A DNA stretch of 59,573 nt. It comes from an uncultured Prevotellaceae bacterium. GTDB lineage: Bacteria > Bacteroidota > Bacteroidia > Bacteroidales > Bacteroidaceae. Under the pieces are notes generated by a model that was not told the DNA's origin, made no database searches, and saw only the letters and a program-made list of their open reading frames with translations. The DNA lies in contig CACXTX010000016.1 of NCBI GenBank assembly GCA_902770635.1, positions 1-59,573 of the forward strand, read 5' to 3'. The position numbers and the translations under genes were made by a program. Below, piece by piece: positions 1 through 7,737 of this stretch. Positions within the stretch are counted from its first letter, which is position 1; each line of letters begins with the position of its first letter.

Positions 1-156
1 TTAAGGATAAAAATTGCGAGATTTAAATCTAGAAATTGCGCGCATTAATGGTAGCAAGTTTTTCTCTTAACAGGCATCTTGACAGCGGAGTTGAAGGACG
101 ACGAGAGAATTAGCAAAATTATTAACAAATGTCTAACTAACTTATTATTAAAAATT

Positions 157-690
157 ATGGCTATTAAAGTAATTGCACAACGACGTGAAGTGAAATTGGG
201 TAAGAACCCTGGTATGAAATTCGTGATGCGCCCCGACCTCTACATCCCCATCCAGGAGAAGAAGGTGTTCGCAGAGGCCTCTACCCACTCGGGAATCTCT
301 GCTGGTGTCATCAAGGCGGCTTGGGACGCTGCTGGTGAGGTCATCCGTACGTGGGCGACCGAAGGTCACTCCATCCCCCTGCCCGGACTGGGCACGATGC
401 GCTTCGGCGTCCGCTCGAAGGCAGTGGCTGACCTGGAGGACGTGAAGACCAGTCTGATCAGCGTGCGCCGCATCATCTTCACCCCTAACGTGGAGCTGAA
501 GGACGAGCTGAAGAACACCTCGATTCAGATTACCTGCCTGGACGAAGAGGGCAACGTGCTGAAGCGCGTGACCTCGAGTGACAGCGGCGACATCGAGGAC
601 AACGAGAACGGCGGAACAACGGGTGGCACGGATTCTGGTACCACGAACCCCACGGATTCTGGTGACGAGAACCTGGGAGACGGAGATTAA
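157..690 (+). CDS. HU-family DNA-binding protein (HU-HIG type)
   Basis: Predicted nucleoid-type DNA-binding protein of 177 residues. Residues 1-125 resemble the Bacteroidota HU-like domain often found in front of a smalltalk gene: a basic N-terminus (IAQRREVKLGKN), a helical segment, and a GLGTMRFGVRSKA turn matching the HU beta-arm region. The last 40 residues are an acidic, Gly/Thr/Ser/Asp-rich tail with a repeated TDSG word, probably disordered. I chose ATG 157 over the upstream in-frame ATG 79 because family homology starts at MAIKVIAQ and the first 26 residues of the longer form look like translated leader. The stop is followed directly by a CGCTTCGCTA box and word array leading to the smalltalk gene. 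Role in the cell (structural or regulatory) is unknown. Confidence 0.85.
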   Translation: MAIKVIAQRREVKLGKNPGMKFVMRPDLYIPIQEKKVFAEASTHSGISAGVIKAAWDAAGEVIRTWATEGHSIPLPGLGTMRFGVRSKAVADLEDVKTSLISVRRIIFTPNVELKDELKNTSIQITCLDEEGNVLKRVTSSDSGDIEDNENGGTTGGTDSGTTNPTDSGDENLGDGD

Positions 691-739
691 GCGCTTCGCT
701 AATTGATAATTGATAATTGATAATTGATAATTGAGAGTT
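691..739 (+). repeat. CGCTTCGCTA box plus TTGATAAT word array
   Basis: The junction between the HU gene and the smalltalk gene is GCGCTTCGCTA (691-701) followed by four tandem TTGATAAT/TGATAATTGA words that run to the next ATG. The box contains the inverted repeat AGCG-CTT-CGCT. The same box and words recur at 43610 (after rho), 50243 (end of ald, inverted) and 57947 (inside uvrA). Confidence 0.85.
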
Positions 740-850
740 ATGAAGAAGAATCGATTGATTGAGGTAGTGGTGAAGGTGATAGTAGCCGCTCTCACAGCTT
801 TCGTGACGGCACTGGGTACCACCAGTTGCATGGGCTACGGACCGTTTTAG
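740..850 (+). CDS. Smalltalk-type small hydrophobic peptide
   Basis: A 36-residue ORF, below the usual length cut-off. It begins MKKNRLIEVVVKVIVAALTA, one hydrophobic helix, and ends in a short GTTSCMGYGPF tail. Its size, Lys-rich start, single helix, TSC tail and position right behind an HU-HIG gene match the Bacteroidota smalltalk protein family, whose function is unknown. The word array at 701-739 ends at its start codon. The tail Cys could be read as a lipobox but no cleavage consensus is clear. Confidence 0.75.
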   Translation: MKKNRLIEVVVKVIVAALTAFVTALGTTSCMGYGPF

Positions 851-925
851 CGGGCTTCGCCCTAGTGAATAGTGCGCTCGACCCTTTGGGTCGCTTTGCA
901 CCTTTAGGTCAAAGAATAGTGAAAA
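851..925 (+). repeat. Short hairpins and GTGAATAGTG words
   Basis: After the smalltalk stop come two tight inverted repeats, GGGC-TTC-GCCC (852-862) and GACCC-TTT-GGGTC (880-892), with TAGTGAATAGTG words between and after them. It looks like a variant of the CGCTTCGCTA-plus-words element. Confidence 0.6.
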
Positions 926-957
926 AATCCTGCAGGCACCTTTGCTTGCAGGATTCT
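925..957. terminator. Bidirectional intrinsic terminator
   Basis: Arms AATCCTGCA (926-934) and TGCAGGATT (947-955) form a 9-bp stem between the convergent smalltalk and TPR genes. A-rich sequence lies on the left and a short T-containing tail on the right. It fits a shared terminator. Confidence 0.7.
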
Positions 958-983
958 TCGTTATAAATGTATTTCAATGATAT

Positions 984-2195
984 TTATTTCATATCAGCTT
1001 CGGCCTGCTTGGTCTTGGGATCGTCGGCACCATAGAGTCCGTAATAAGCCTGGTAGCGGTTGTAACCCCAGTTAGCCTGAGCACGATTAGGATCGAGCTC
1101 CTTAGCCTTGTCGAAGGCTTCGATGGCCTCTTTGTAGAGCTCCTTGCGCTTGGCGGTGTCGTCGGTGTTGGCAGCCTGAACGCTGAGGCAGGCACCCAGA
1201 TAGGTGAAGACGATAGCATTGTCGGGCTTGGCAGCAGAGGCCTTGCGCAGCCACTTGGCACCTTCCTCTGCATTGTTGGCATTGACAGCCATCAGACCTT
1301 TATTGGCCAGTGCGGTGAAGGAGTTGGGGAACTTAGCCAGGTGCTGGTCGAGGAACTCGCTCTGGGCTTTCTTGTCCAGACCCTCGTACATACCGTTGAT
1401 GGCGTCAACAATAACCTCGTTCTCGGGCTCGGCAGCATACATCTGCTTCAACTGGTCAACGAAAGCCAGTGAGTCGGCGTGGTTTTTCAGGTTGCTGCGC
1501 ATAGCGAACAACTGGAAGTTCTCTGCCTCCTGCTTCTGGGTGGGGTCCTTCTTAGCAATCTCGAAATACTTGTTGGCACGGGCCATATCCTTGGCGTCGT
1601 AGGCATAGCGGCCTGCGAAGAAGGCTACCTGTCCGGCATACTCCTTCTCGGGAGCCTTGTCCATAGCGGCGAAGGTTGGTTCGGCAGCTGAGTCGGTGAA
1701 CATACCCCAGAACTTCAGCACGGCAGCATTATTGCCCTTGCGAGCCTCCTCCTGTCCGATGTTTACGAGGTGTGAGCGAACGGCCCATACGCGAGCAATG
1801 TTCTTCTCGAACTGAGGCTTAACCTTGCCCTTGGCGTTGGGCATCTGGTCGTACTTGTTGCACTCAATAACATTCTCGATGGCATCACAGATAGCGTTAC
1901 CCAGACCCAGCGTGTCGTAAGGCTTCACCTTACCGGTGCCCATCTGAGCAGCCATCTGGTTCTCGGTGATGGTACCTGTCTCGTTGCTCACCTTGTTCAT
2001 AGCCAGCTCAAAGAGGTGGTTGTAAGCCTCTGCCTTTTCGGCATTGTCAGCGAGTTCGTTCAGATGCTGCTTCACCAGCTGTACTGCTTCAGCATAATCC
2101 TTTGACTTTGTGATGGCCTTAAGAGCATCACTCTTAGCGGCAAAGGTCATGGTGCTTGCCATGAGCACAATTGCCATCATAAGCATTTTTTTCAT
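984..2195 (-). CDS. Secreted TPR-repeat protein
   Basis: 403 residues starting MKKMLMMAIVLMASTMTFAA, a typical Sec signal peptide, so probably periplasmic or surface-exposed. The rest is helical with TPR-like repeats, clearest at about residues 290-390 (ALANKGLMAVNANNAEEGAKW and AIEAFDKAKELDPNRAQANWG regions). It lies 27 bp downstream of gyrA on the same strand and may be read with it. It shares layout and an 'NKG-V-P...N' segment with the TPR protein at 32213-33439, so the two look like distant paralogues. No enzymatic motif is visible and function is unknown; protein-protein scaffolding is the usual TPR role. Confidence 0.8.
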   Translation of the reverse strand: MKKMLMMAIVLMASTMTFAAKSDALKAITKSKDYAEAVQLVKQHLNELADNAEKAEAYNHLFELAMNKVSNETGTITENQMAAQMGTGKVKPYDTLGLGNAICDAIENVIECNKYDQMPNAKGKVKPQFEKNIARVWAVRSHLVNIGQEEARKGNNAAVLKFWGMFTDSAAEPTFAAMDKAPEKEYAGQVAFFAGRYAYDAKDMARANKYFEIAKKDPTQKQEAENFQLFAMRSNLKNHADSLAFVDQLKQMYAAEPENEVIVDAINGMYEGLDKKAQSEFLDQHLAKFPNSFTALANKGLMAVNANNAEEGAKWLRKASAAKPDNAIVFTYLGACLSVQAANTDDTAKRKELYKEAIEAFDKAKELDPNRAQANWGYNRYQAYYGLYGADDPKTKQAEADMK

Positions 2196-2222
2196 ACGAT
2201 TTTCATTTATTGGTTAAACACT

Positions 2223-4763
2223 TTATTCATTGTTATTCTCAACATCCTGGGGATTCTCGGCGCCTTCCACCTCCTCGTTCAGCACCTCTGCCTCCTCGAC
2301 ATCCTCCTCCTGGCTGGAGGTAACCTTGCAGACACTGGCAATGGAGTCGCTCTTCTTGGTGAGGTTGATGAGACGGACACCCTGAGTGGCACGGCCCATG
2401 ACGCGGACATCGGCCACCTTCAAGCGGATGAGGATACCGGACTTGTTGATAATCATCAGGTCATTCTCGTCGGTGACTACCTTGATGGCTACCAGACGAC
2501 CGGTCTTCTCGGTGACGGCGAGTGTCTTCACACCCTTGGCACCACGGGCTGTCTTACGATAGTCCTCGACCTCGGAGCGTTTGCCGTAGCCATTCTCAGA
2601 GACTACCATGATGGTCTCGACAGAAGGATCGTTGACGCATACCATGCCTACTACCTCATCATCGCCACCATCCAGGCGCATACCGATAACACCGGTAGAT
2701 ACACGTCCCATAGTACGAACGTCGTTCTCGTCGAAGCGAACGGCACGACCGTTGCGGTTAGCCAGCAGCAGCTCGTTATGACCATTGGTCAGACGAACGC
2801 CTACCACTTCGTCACCCTCGTTGATGTTAATGGCACGGACACCGGCGGCACGCACATTCTTATACTGGTCGAGACGTGTCTTCTTGATGATACCCTGCTT
2901 GGTGGCAAATACCACATAGTGGGACCTCAGGAACTCTTCGTCGTTGAAGTTCTTGATGCGCAGAACTGCATTGATGGCATCATCAGGCTCAATGTTGAGC
3001 ATATTCTGGATGGCACGACCCTTGGAGTTCTTGTCGCCTTCAGGAATCTCGTAACACTTCTGCCAGTAGCAACGGCCCTTCTGGGTGAAGAACAGCAGCG
3101 TGTTATGCATGGTGGCGGGATAGATATACTCGGCAAAGTCGTTATCACGATGACGGGCAGCCTTGGCACCTACGCCTCCACGGCCTTGCTCGTGGAACTC
3201 GTCCAAATGGGTACGCTTGATGTAACCCATGTGCGAAATGGTAATAACCACTGGATCGTCGGGATAGAAGTCCTCGGCATTAAACTCGTGATCGAAGGGA
3301 ATAATCTCGGTACGACGCTCGTCGCCATACTTCTCCTTCACCTCCTGCAACTCGTCCTTCATCACCTGCTTGCAACGCTCGGGGTTATTCAGGATTTCCT
3401 CCAAGTCGGCTATCAGCTTCATGAGGTCGTCGTACTCCTGGTGCAACTGATCGACACGCAGACCGGTCAACTGGCTCAGACGCATATCGACGATAGCCTT
3501 CGACTGTAGCTCGTCCAACTCGAAACGAGCCTCCAGGTTACGCTGGGCATCAGACGGTGTCTTGCTGTTGCGGATAATGTGAACCACCTCGTCGATGTTG
3601 TTCACAGCTATAATCAATCCTTCAAGGATATGGGCACGCTCCTGGGCTTTTCTCAGGTCGTACTTGGTGCGACGGATAGTCACATCGTGACGGTGCTCTA
3701 CGAAGTACTTAACGCACTCCTTCAGCGAGAGCAGACGGGGACGGCCCTTTACAAGGGCAATGTTATTTACTGAAAATGAGCTCTGTAGAGCGGTCATCTT
3801 AAAGAGCTTGTTGAGCAGTACGTTGGCGTTGGCGTCACGCTTGCAGTCAACCACGATACGCATGCCTTGACGGCCAGACTCGTCGTTTACATTAGCCACA
3901 CCCTCAATCTTATGCTCGTTGGCCAGATCGGCAATATACTTCACCAGGTCGGCCTTGTTGACACCGTATGGAATCTCGGTGACTACAATCTTATCGTGGG
4001 TCTCGGTGGTCTCGATTTCGGCCTTGGCACGCATCACGATACGTCCCCTACCCGTCTCGTAGGCATCACGCACACCAGCGAGGCCATAGATATAGGCACC
4101 TGTGGGGAAGTCGGGACCAGGGATGAACTGCATCAGTCCGTCGGTGTCAATGTCGGGATTGTCAATATAGGCACAGCAACCGTCAATGACCTCGCCTAGG
4201 TTGTGAGTAGGCATATTGGTAGCCATACCTACGGCAATACCGTTTCCGCCATTCACCAGCAGGTTAGGAATCTTGGTGGGCATTACGCTGGGTTCTACCA
4301 GCGAGTCGTCGAAGTTGTTAACCATATCGACGGTGTCCTTCTCAAGGTCGTCCATGATGTGCTCGCCCATCTTGGAGAGGCGGCACTCGGTGTAACGCAT
4401 GGCTGCCGGAGAGTCACCGTCCACCGAACCAAAGTTACCCTGTCCGTCCACCAAGGTATAACGCATGTTCCACTCCTGAGCCATACGCACCAGGGCACCA
4501 TAGACAGAGCTATCGCCGTGAGGGTGATACTTACCGAGTACTTCACCTACTACGCGCGCGCATTTCTTATAAGGTTGTGTAGAGACGTTGTTGATGCCCA
4601 TCATACCATAAAGGATACGGCGATGGACGGGTTTGAAACCATCACGGACATCAGGGAGGGCACGAGCCACGATAACCGACATTGAATAGTCAATGTACGA
4701 GGACTTCATTTCCTCCTCAATGTTAATTTTTACAATTCTGTCGTTGTCTAAAGTTTGATCCAT
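2223..4763 (-). CDS. gyrA: DNA gyrase subunit A
   Basis: 846 residues, full length. GyrA breaks and reseals DNA in the ATP-dependent A2B2 gyrase that introduces negative supercoils. The catalytic tyrosine is Tyr124 in AAMRYTECRLS. The quinolone region reads HPHGDSSVYGALVRMAQ, with Ser85 at the E. coli Ser83 position and Gly89 at the Asp87 position. The C-terminal beta-pinwheel is present; the GyrA box near residue 525 reads QGRGGVG rather than QRRGGKG. The tail is strongly acidic. Alternatively ParC, but the GyrA-box-like motif and acidic tail favour GyrA. A -7 element lies at 4926-4933, giving a leader of about 155 nt that contains a word array next to the ATG. gyrB is not in the window. Confidence 0.97.
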   Translation of the reverse strand: MDQTLDNDRIVKINIEEEMKSSYIDYSMSVIVARALPDVRDGFKPVHRRILYGMMGINNVSTQPYKKCARVVGEVLGKYHPHGDSSVYGALVRMAQEWNMRYTLVDGQGNFGSVDGDSPAAMRYTECRLSKMGEHIMDDLEKDTVDMVNNFDDSLVEPSVMPTKIPNLLVNGGNGIAVGMATNMPTHNLGEVIDGCCAYIDNPDIDTDGLMQFIPGPDFPTGAYIYGLAGVRDAYETGRGRIVMRAKAEIETTETHDKIVVTEIPYGVNKADLVKYIADLANEHKIEGVANVNDESGRQGMRIVVDCKRDANANVLLNKLFKMTALQSSFSVNNIALVKGRPRLLSLKECVKYFVEHRHDVTIRRTKYDLRKAQERAHILEGLIIAVNNIDEVVHIIRNSKTPSDAQRNLEARFELDELQSKAIVDMRLSQLTGLRVDQLHQEYDDLMKLIADLEEILNNPERCKQVMKDELQEVKEKYGDERRTEIIPFDHEFNAEDFYPDDPVVITISHMGYIKRTHLDEFHEQGRGGVGAKAARHRDNDFAEYIYPATMHNTLLFFTQKGRCYWQKCYEIPEGDKNSKGRAIQNMLNIEPDDAINAVLRIKNFNDEEFLRSHYVVFATKQGIIKKTRLDQYKNVRAAGVRAININEGDEVVGVRLTNGHNELLLANRNGRAVRFDENDVRTMGRVSTGVIGMRLDGGDDEVVGMVCVNDPSVETIMVVSENGYGKRSEVEDYRKTARGAKGVKTLAVTEKTGRLVAIKVVTDENDLMIINKSGILIRLKVADVRVMGRATQGVRLINLTKKSDSIASVCKVTSSQEEDVEEAEVLNEEVEGAENPQDVENNNE

Positions 4764-4768
4764 TAGTT

Positions 4769-4860
4769 TATTGTACTATTTTACTATTTGACTATTTTAC
4801 TATTTACTATTTTACAATTTGACTATTTTACAATTGTACTATTTTGCTATTTACAATTCT
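4769..4860 (-). repeat. AAAATAGT/CAAATTGT word array in the gyrA leader
   Basis: On the minus strand the last 90 nt before gyrA are built from AAAATAGT, CAAATTGT and AAATAGT words. The same words in the same sense form the leader of clpC at 53476-53576. The array should be transcribed as 5' UTR, since the -7 element lies upstream at 4926-4933. Confidence 0.85.
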
Positions 4861-4925
4861 ACGAATTTTGCGTTTAAGGGCATTTTAAAGCCCGCTGACG
4901 CGTTTTTATTATTTTTTAAACTCTG

Positions 4926-4933
4926 CAAAGTTA
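4926..4933 (-). promoter_or_regulatory. gyrA promoter -7 element
   Basis: Minus-strand TAACTTTG matches the Bacteroidota TAnnTTTG box. No clear TTTG is seen 20 bases upstream. The leader downstream contains a small hairpin, GGGC-TTTAAAAT-GCCC (about 4876-4891). Confidence 0.6.
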
Positions 4934-4980
4934 CGAAAAAACTATCAATAAACCATCGTTTTTAAGTAATTTTTAAGAAA

Positions 4981-5763
4981 TTAATATTCCAGCAGATTCG
5001 TTGTCTGTTTTCCGTCGAACGAAATAACGTGCTCTACCCGGTAGCACGACGCGTTGCCTGGCGTACAAAGCGAAGCATTGACATGGAACCCCTGAGCATC
5101 GGTTTTCTCATACTCCATATCGTTCAGAATGGACTTGATCAAGAACTGTGAGGGCACTTTCTTCTCATATTGCTGCTTACGGAAGTCGCGTGAGAAAATC
5201 TCGGTAGAACCTTTGAAAATGCTCAGATGGATGATGTTGTCGTAATACACGTTCTCCACATCCATACCATCCTCATTGACCGTATTCAGGACGACTTTGT
5301 ATTTCGTAGGGTTAATGGCGAAATAGAGATGATAGCGGTCACCGTTGTAAAAGACAACCGTGTCTCTCTTCACCACCTCGGTCAGCGTCTGTATCTGGTG
5401 GTCCAGGAATTCCACTTCTTCGTCTGGTTCATCACTCTTTCGCAGCTTAATCATTTCACCCTCGCTGTTCTGAATCCACAGCACATGCTCAGCGTGCTTT
5501 TCAATATGGAAACGTGACGTCTTACCTATATAAAGGGTGTCTGCAGCCACCATGAAATAGGCTGGCATAGAGGTGGAATCCGGATAATAAACTGAGTCAC
5601 CTTGCAGCTTGAAGAGCACTTCGTCAGTACCCTCGTCTACCCAGATGCCCTGCAACAGCTGCTTAGCCTCCTTGCTTTCCTTGGGTGTACTTGGGGCTGA
5701 GCCACACCCGACCAGCAGGAGGACACAGCATAAAAGCATCAGATATCCGAACCGGTTTTTCAT
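4981..5763 (-). CDS. Lipoprotein of unknown function (possibly DUF4738)
   Basis: 260 residues from ATG 5763. The start MKNRFGYLMLLCCVLLLVGC is a lipoprotein signal with lipobox LVGC, so the mature protein is membrane-anchored. I rejected the longer in-frame start at 5838 because it runs into the ugd gene and would bury the signal peptide. The mature part is mostly beta-type, beginning KEAKQLLQGIWVDE and continuing with YYPDSTSMPAYF; the style recalls the Bacteroidota DUF4738 lipoproteins, a guess from memory. It starts one base after the ugd stop, so it is probably co-transcribed with rfbC-ugd. Function unknown. Confidence 0.75.
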   Translation of the reverse strand: MKNRFGYLMLLCCVLLLVGCGSAPSTPKESKEAKQLLQGIWVDEGTDEVLFKLQGDSVYYPDSTSMPAYFMVAADTLYIGKTSRFHIEKHAEHVLWIQNSEGEMIKLRKSDEPDEEVEFLDHQIQTLTEVVKRDTVVFYNGDRYHLYFAINPTKYKVVLNTVNEDGMDVENVYYDNIIHLSIFKGSTEIFSRDFRKQQYEKKVPSQFLIKSILNDMEYEKTDAQGFHVNASLCTPGNASCYRVEHVISFDGKQTTNLLEY

Positions 5764-5764
5764 C

Positions 5765-7084
5765 TTATTTTCCGATACAATGATATTCAAAGCCGTTCTC
5801 CACCAGGTCTTCCGAATCGAAGATGTTTCGTCCGTCAATGACCAGCGGACGTTTCATAGCCTTCTTGATAACAGCCCAGGTGGGCAGACGGAACTCTTTC
5901 CACTCAGTCAAAAGCAACAGGGCGTCTGCGTCCAGCACGGCGTCGTACATATCGTTACAATAGGTCACCGCATCGCCTATCCTGCGTTTACACTCGTTCA
6001 TAGCCACTGGGTCGTAAGCCCTGACTGTACAACCGGCCTCCAGCAACAGGCGAATCATCACCAAAGCGGTGGACTCACGCATATCGTCGGTCTCTGGTTT
6101 AAACGACAAACCCCACATGGCAATGGTCTTGCCCTTCAGGTCCTGACCCTTGAACGCCTTCTGCAGCTTCTCAAACAGGATGCTTTTCTGACGCTCGTTC
6201 ACACGCTCCACAGCCTTCAGCACCTCCATAGAGTAGCCATTCTGGTCGGCCGTCTTGATGAGTGCCTTGACATCCTTGGGGAAACAGGAGCCACCATAGC
6301 CACAACCGGCATACAGGAACTTACGACCAATACGGGTATCGGCACCAATACCGGCACGCACCATGTTGACATCGGCACCCACCCTTTCACACAGGTTGGC
6401 AATGTCGTTCATAAACGAGATACGGGTAGCCAGCATGGAGTTGGCGGCATATTTAGTCATCTCCGCAGAGGGGATATCCATGAAAATCACACGGAAGTTG
6501 TTAATCAGGAAGGGCTTGTACAGCTTGGTAAGCACCTTCTTGGCATGCTCACTCTCGACACCCACCACCACTCGGTCGGGCGACATAAAGTCCTTAATGG
6601 CATTACCTTCTTTCAGGAACTCGGGGTTGGAGGCGACATCAAACTCCAAATCTTTCATGCCACGCTTCTCCAATTCTTCCTCAATAGTCTTGCGAACCTT
6701 GGCAGCTGTACCTACAGGCACCGTTGACTTAGTGACCACTACGGTATAATGGTTCATGTGCTGGCCTATGGTACGGGCAACCTGCAAGACATACTTCAAA
6801 TCGGCGGAGCCATCCTCGTCAGGAGGAGTTCCCACGGCTGAGAACACAATCTGTACGTCATCCAGTACCGACGACAGGTCGGTCGTAAAGTGCAGACGTC
6901 CCGCCTTTACGTTCTTAACCACCAGTTCGTCCAATCCCGGCTCGAAGATGGGTATCTCTCCGTTCTTCAGACGCTCTATCTTCTGAGCATCGACATCTAC
7001 ACACGTCACATTGGCACCCGTGTCAGCAAAACACGTACCCGACACCAGTCCTACATATCCCGTTCCAACAATTGCTATATTCAT
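5765..7084 (-). CDS. ugd: UDP-glucose 6-dehydrogenase
   Basis: 439 residues, the usual UGDH length. It oxidises UDP-glucose to UDP-glucuronate with two NAD+, supplying precursors for surface polysaccharides. The N-terminal Rossmann motif is GTGYVGLVSG (residues 7-16); the catalytic cysteine is Cys267 in CGYGGSCFPKD; a central dimer domain and a C-terminal NAD-like domain (WGLSFKPETDDMRES) follow. It sits between rfbC (12 bp upstream) and a lipoprotein gene (1 bp downstream), a tight operon. UDP-N-acetylmannosamine dehydrogenase is a relative, but the spacing and motifs favour Ugd. Confidence 0.93.
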   Translation of the reverse strand: MNIAIVGTGYVGLVSGTCFADTGANVTCVDVDAQKIERLKNGEIPIFEPGLDELVVKNVKAGRLHFTTDLSSVLDDVQIVFSAVGTPPDEDGSADLKYVLQVARTIGQHMNHYTVVVTKSTVPVGTAAKVRKTIEEELEKRGMKDLEFDVASNPEFLKEGNAIKDFMSPDRVVVGVESEHAKKVLTKLYKPFLINNFRVIFMDIPSAEMTKYAANSMLATRISFMNDIANLCERVGADVNMVRAGIGADTRIGRKFLYAGCGYGGSCFPKDVKALIKTADQNGYSMEVLKAVERVNERQKSILFEKLQKAFKGQDLKGKTIAMWGLSFKPETDDMRESTALVMIRLLLEAGCTVRAYDPVAMNECKRRIGDAVTYCNDMYDAVLDADALLLLTEWKEFRLPTWAVIKKAMKRPLVIDGRNIFDSEDLVENGFEYHCIGK

Positions 7085-7096
7085 AATCTAAACTTA

Positions 7097-7645
7097 TTAC
7101 TCAAAAACTTCCGCGTCTTTGAAAAACGGTTGTTTCAAATCCTTCTCCGAAGTCTGCACTTCCTTGGGGTCAATAGGCCACAGAATATTAATATCCGGGT
7201 CATTCCATCGGATACCCGCATCAGCCTGAGGCGCATAGGCGTTATCTACCTTATAGGTAAAGACAGCCTCGTCACTCAGCACGAGGAAACCATGAGCAAA
7301 CCCGCGCGGAATAAAAAACTGTCGTTTGTTCTCGTCGCTCAACTCAACCATAACGTGCTGGCCAAAGGTTGGACTCGACTTGCGAATATCCACCGCTACA
7401 TCCAATACCTTTCCCTTGATGACACGCACCAGTTTGGCCTGCGAACAGTCACCTTTCTGGTAATGCAGTCCGCGCAGAACACCATAGCTCGATTTCGACT
7501 CGTTGTCCTGTACAAAATCAACTTTTCCGATATGTTGCTCGAACTCTTCTTTCTTCCAGGCTTCGAAAAAATATCCTCGAGCGTCATTAAACACCTTTGG
7601 CTCAATGATATACACGCCTTCGATGTTGGTTTTCTTATAATCCAT
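7097..7645 (-). CDS. rfbC: dTDP-4-dehydrorhamnose 3,5-epimerase
   Basis: 182 residues, the normal size of RfbC/RmlC cupins. It epimerises dTDP-4-keto-6-deoxyglucose at C3 and C5 in dTDP-rhamnose synthesis. Diagnostic segments are ARGYFFEAW, the catalytic His61 in RGLHYQKG, the substrate-binding FFIPRGFAHGF and the conserved Tyr in VFTYKVDNAYAP. It leads the operon rfbC-ugd-lipoprotein. The other rhamnose genes (rfbA, rfbB, rfbD) are not in this window, so the pathway is split or lies nearby. A minus-strand TAACTTTG (7671-7678) precedes the gene. Confidence 0.95.
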   Translation of the reverse strand: MDYKKTNIEGVYIIEPKVFNDARGYFFEAWKKEEFEQHIGKVDFVQDNESKSSYGVLRGLHYQKGDCSQAKLVRVIKGKVLDVAVDIRKSSPTFGQHVMVELSDENKRQFFIPRGFAHGFLVLSDEAVFTYKVDNAYAPQADAGIRWNDPDINILWPIDPKEVQTSEKDLKQPFFKDAEVFE

Positions 7646-7670
7646 GATACTTTTTTACTTAATTTGATTG

Positions 7671-7678
7671 CAAAGTTA
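7671..7678 (-). promoter_or_regulatory. rfbC promoter -7 element
   Basis: Minus-strand TAACTTTG 25 bp before the rfbC ATG. It is divergent from the promoter at 7701-7731, so both genes share a region of under 100 bp. Confidence 0.6.
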
Positions 7679-7700
7679 CAAAAAAAAACTCAACCAACGC

Positions 7701-7731
7701 TTGTTTGTTTCATAAAAAAAACGTAATTTTG
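7701..7731 (+). promoter_or_regulatory. Promoter of the HU-CCDC81/SPOR gene
   Basis: TTG (7701-7703), 20 bases, then TAATTTTG (7724-7731). Only six bases separate the -7 box from the ATG at 7738, so the transcript should begin at or within a few bases of the start codon. Confidence 0.65.
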
Positions 7732-7737
7732 CACTCG

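Noticed and set aside
1-156. Promoter or gene upstream of the HU protein
   Set aside because: AT-rich with small palindromes such as AGATTTAAATCT, but no convincing -33/-7 pair or coding sequence.
5764-5838. Longer N-terminus of the lipoprotein after ugd
   Set aside because: It would overlap ugd and bury an ideal lipoprotein signal peptide inside the protein.
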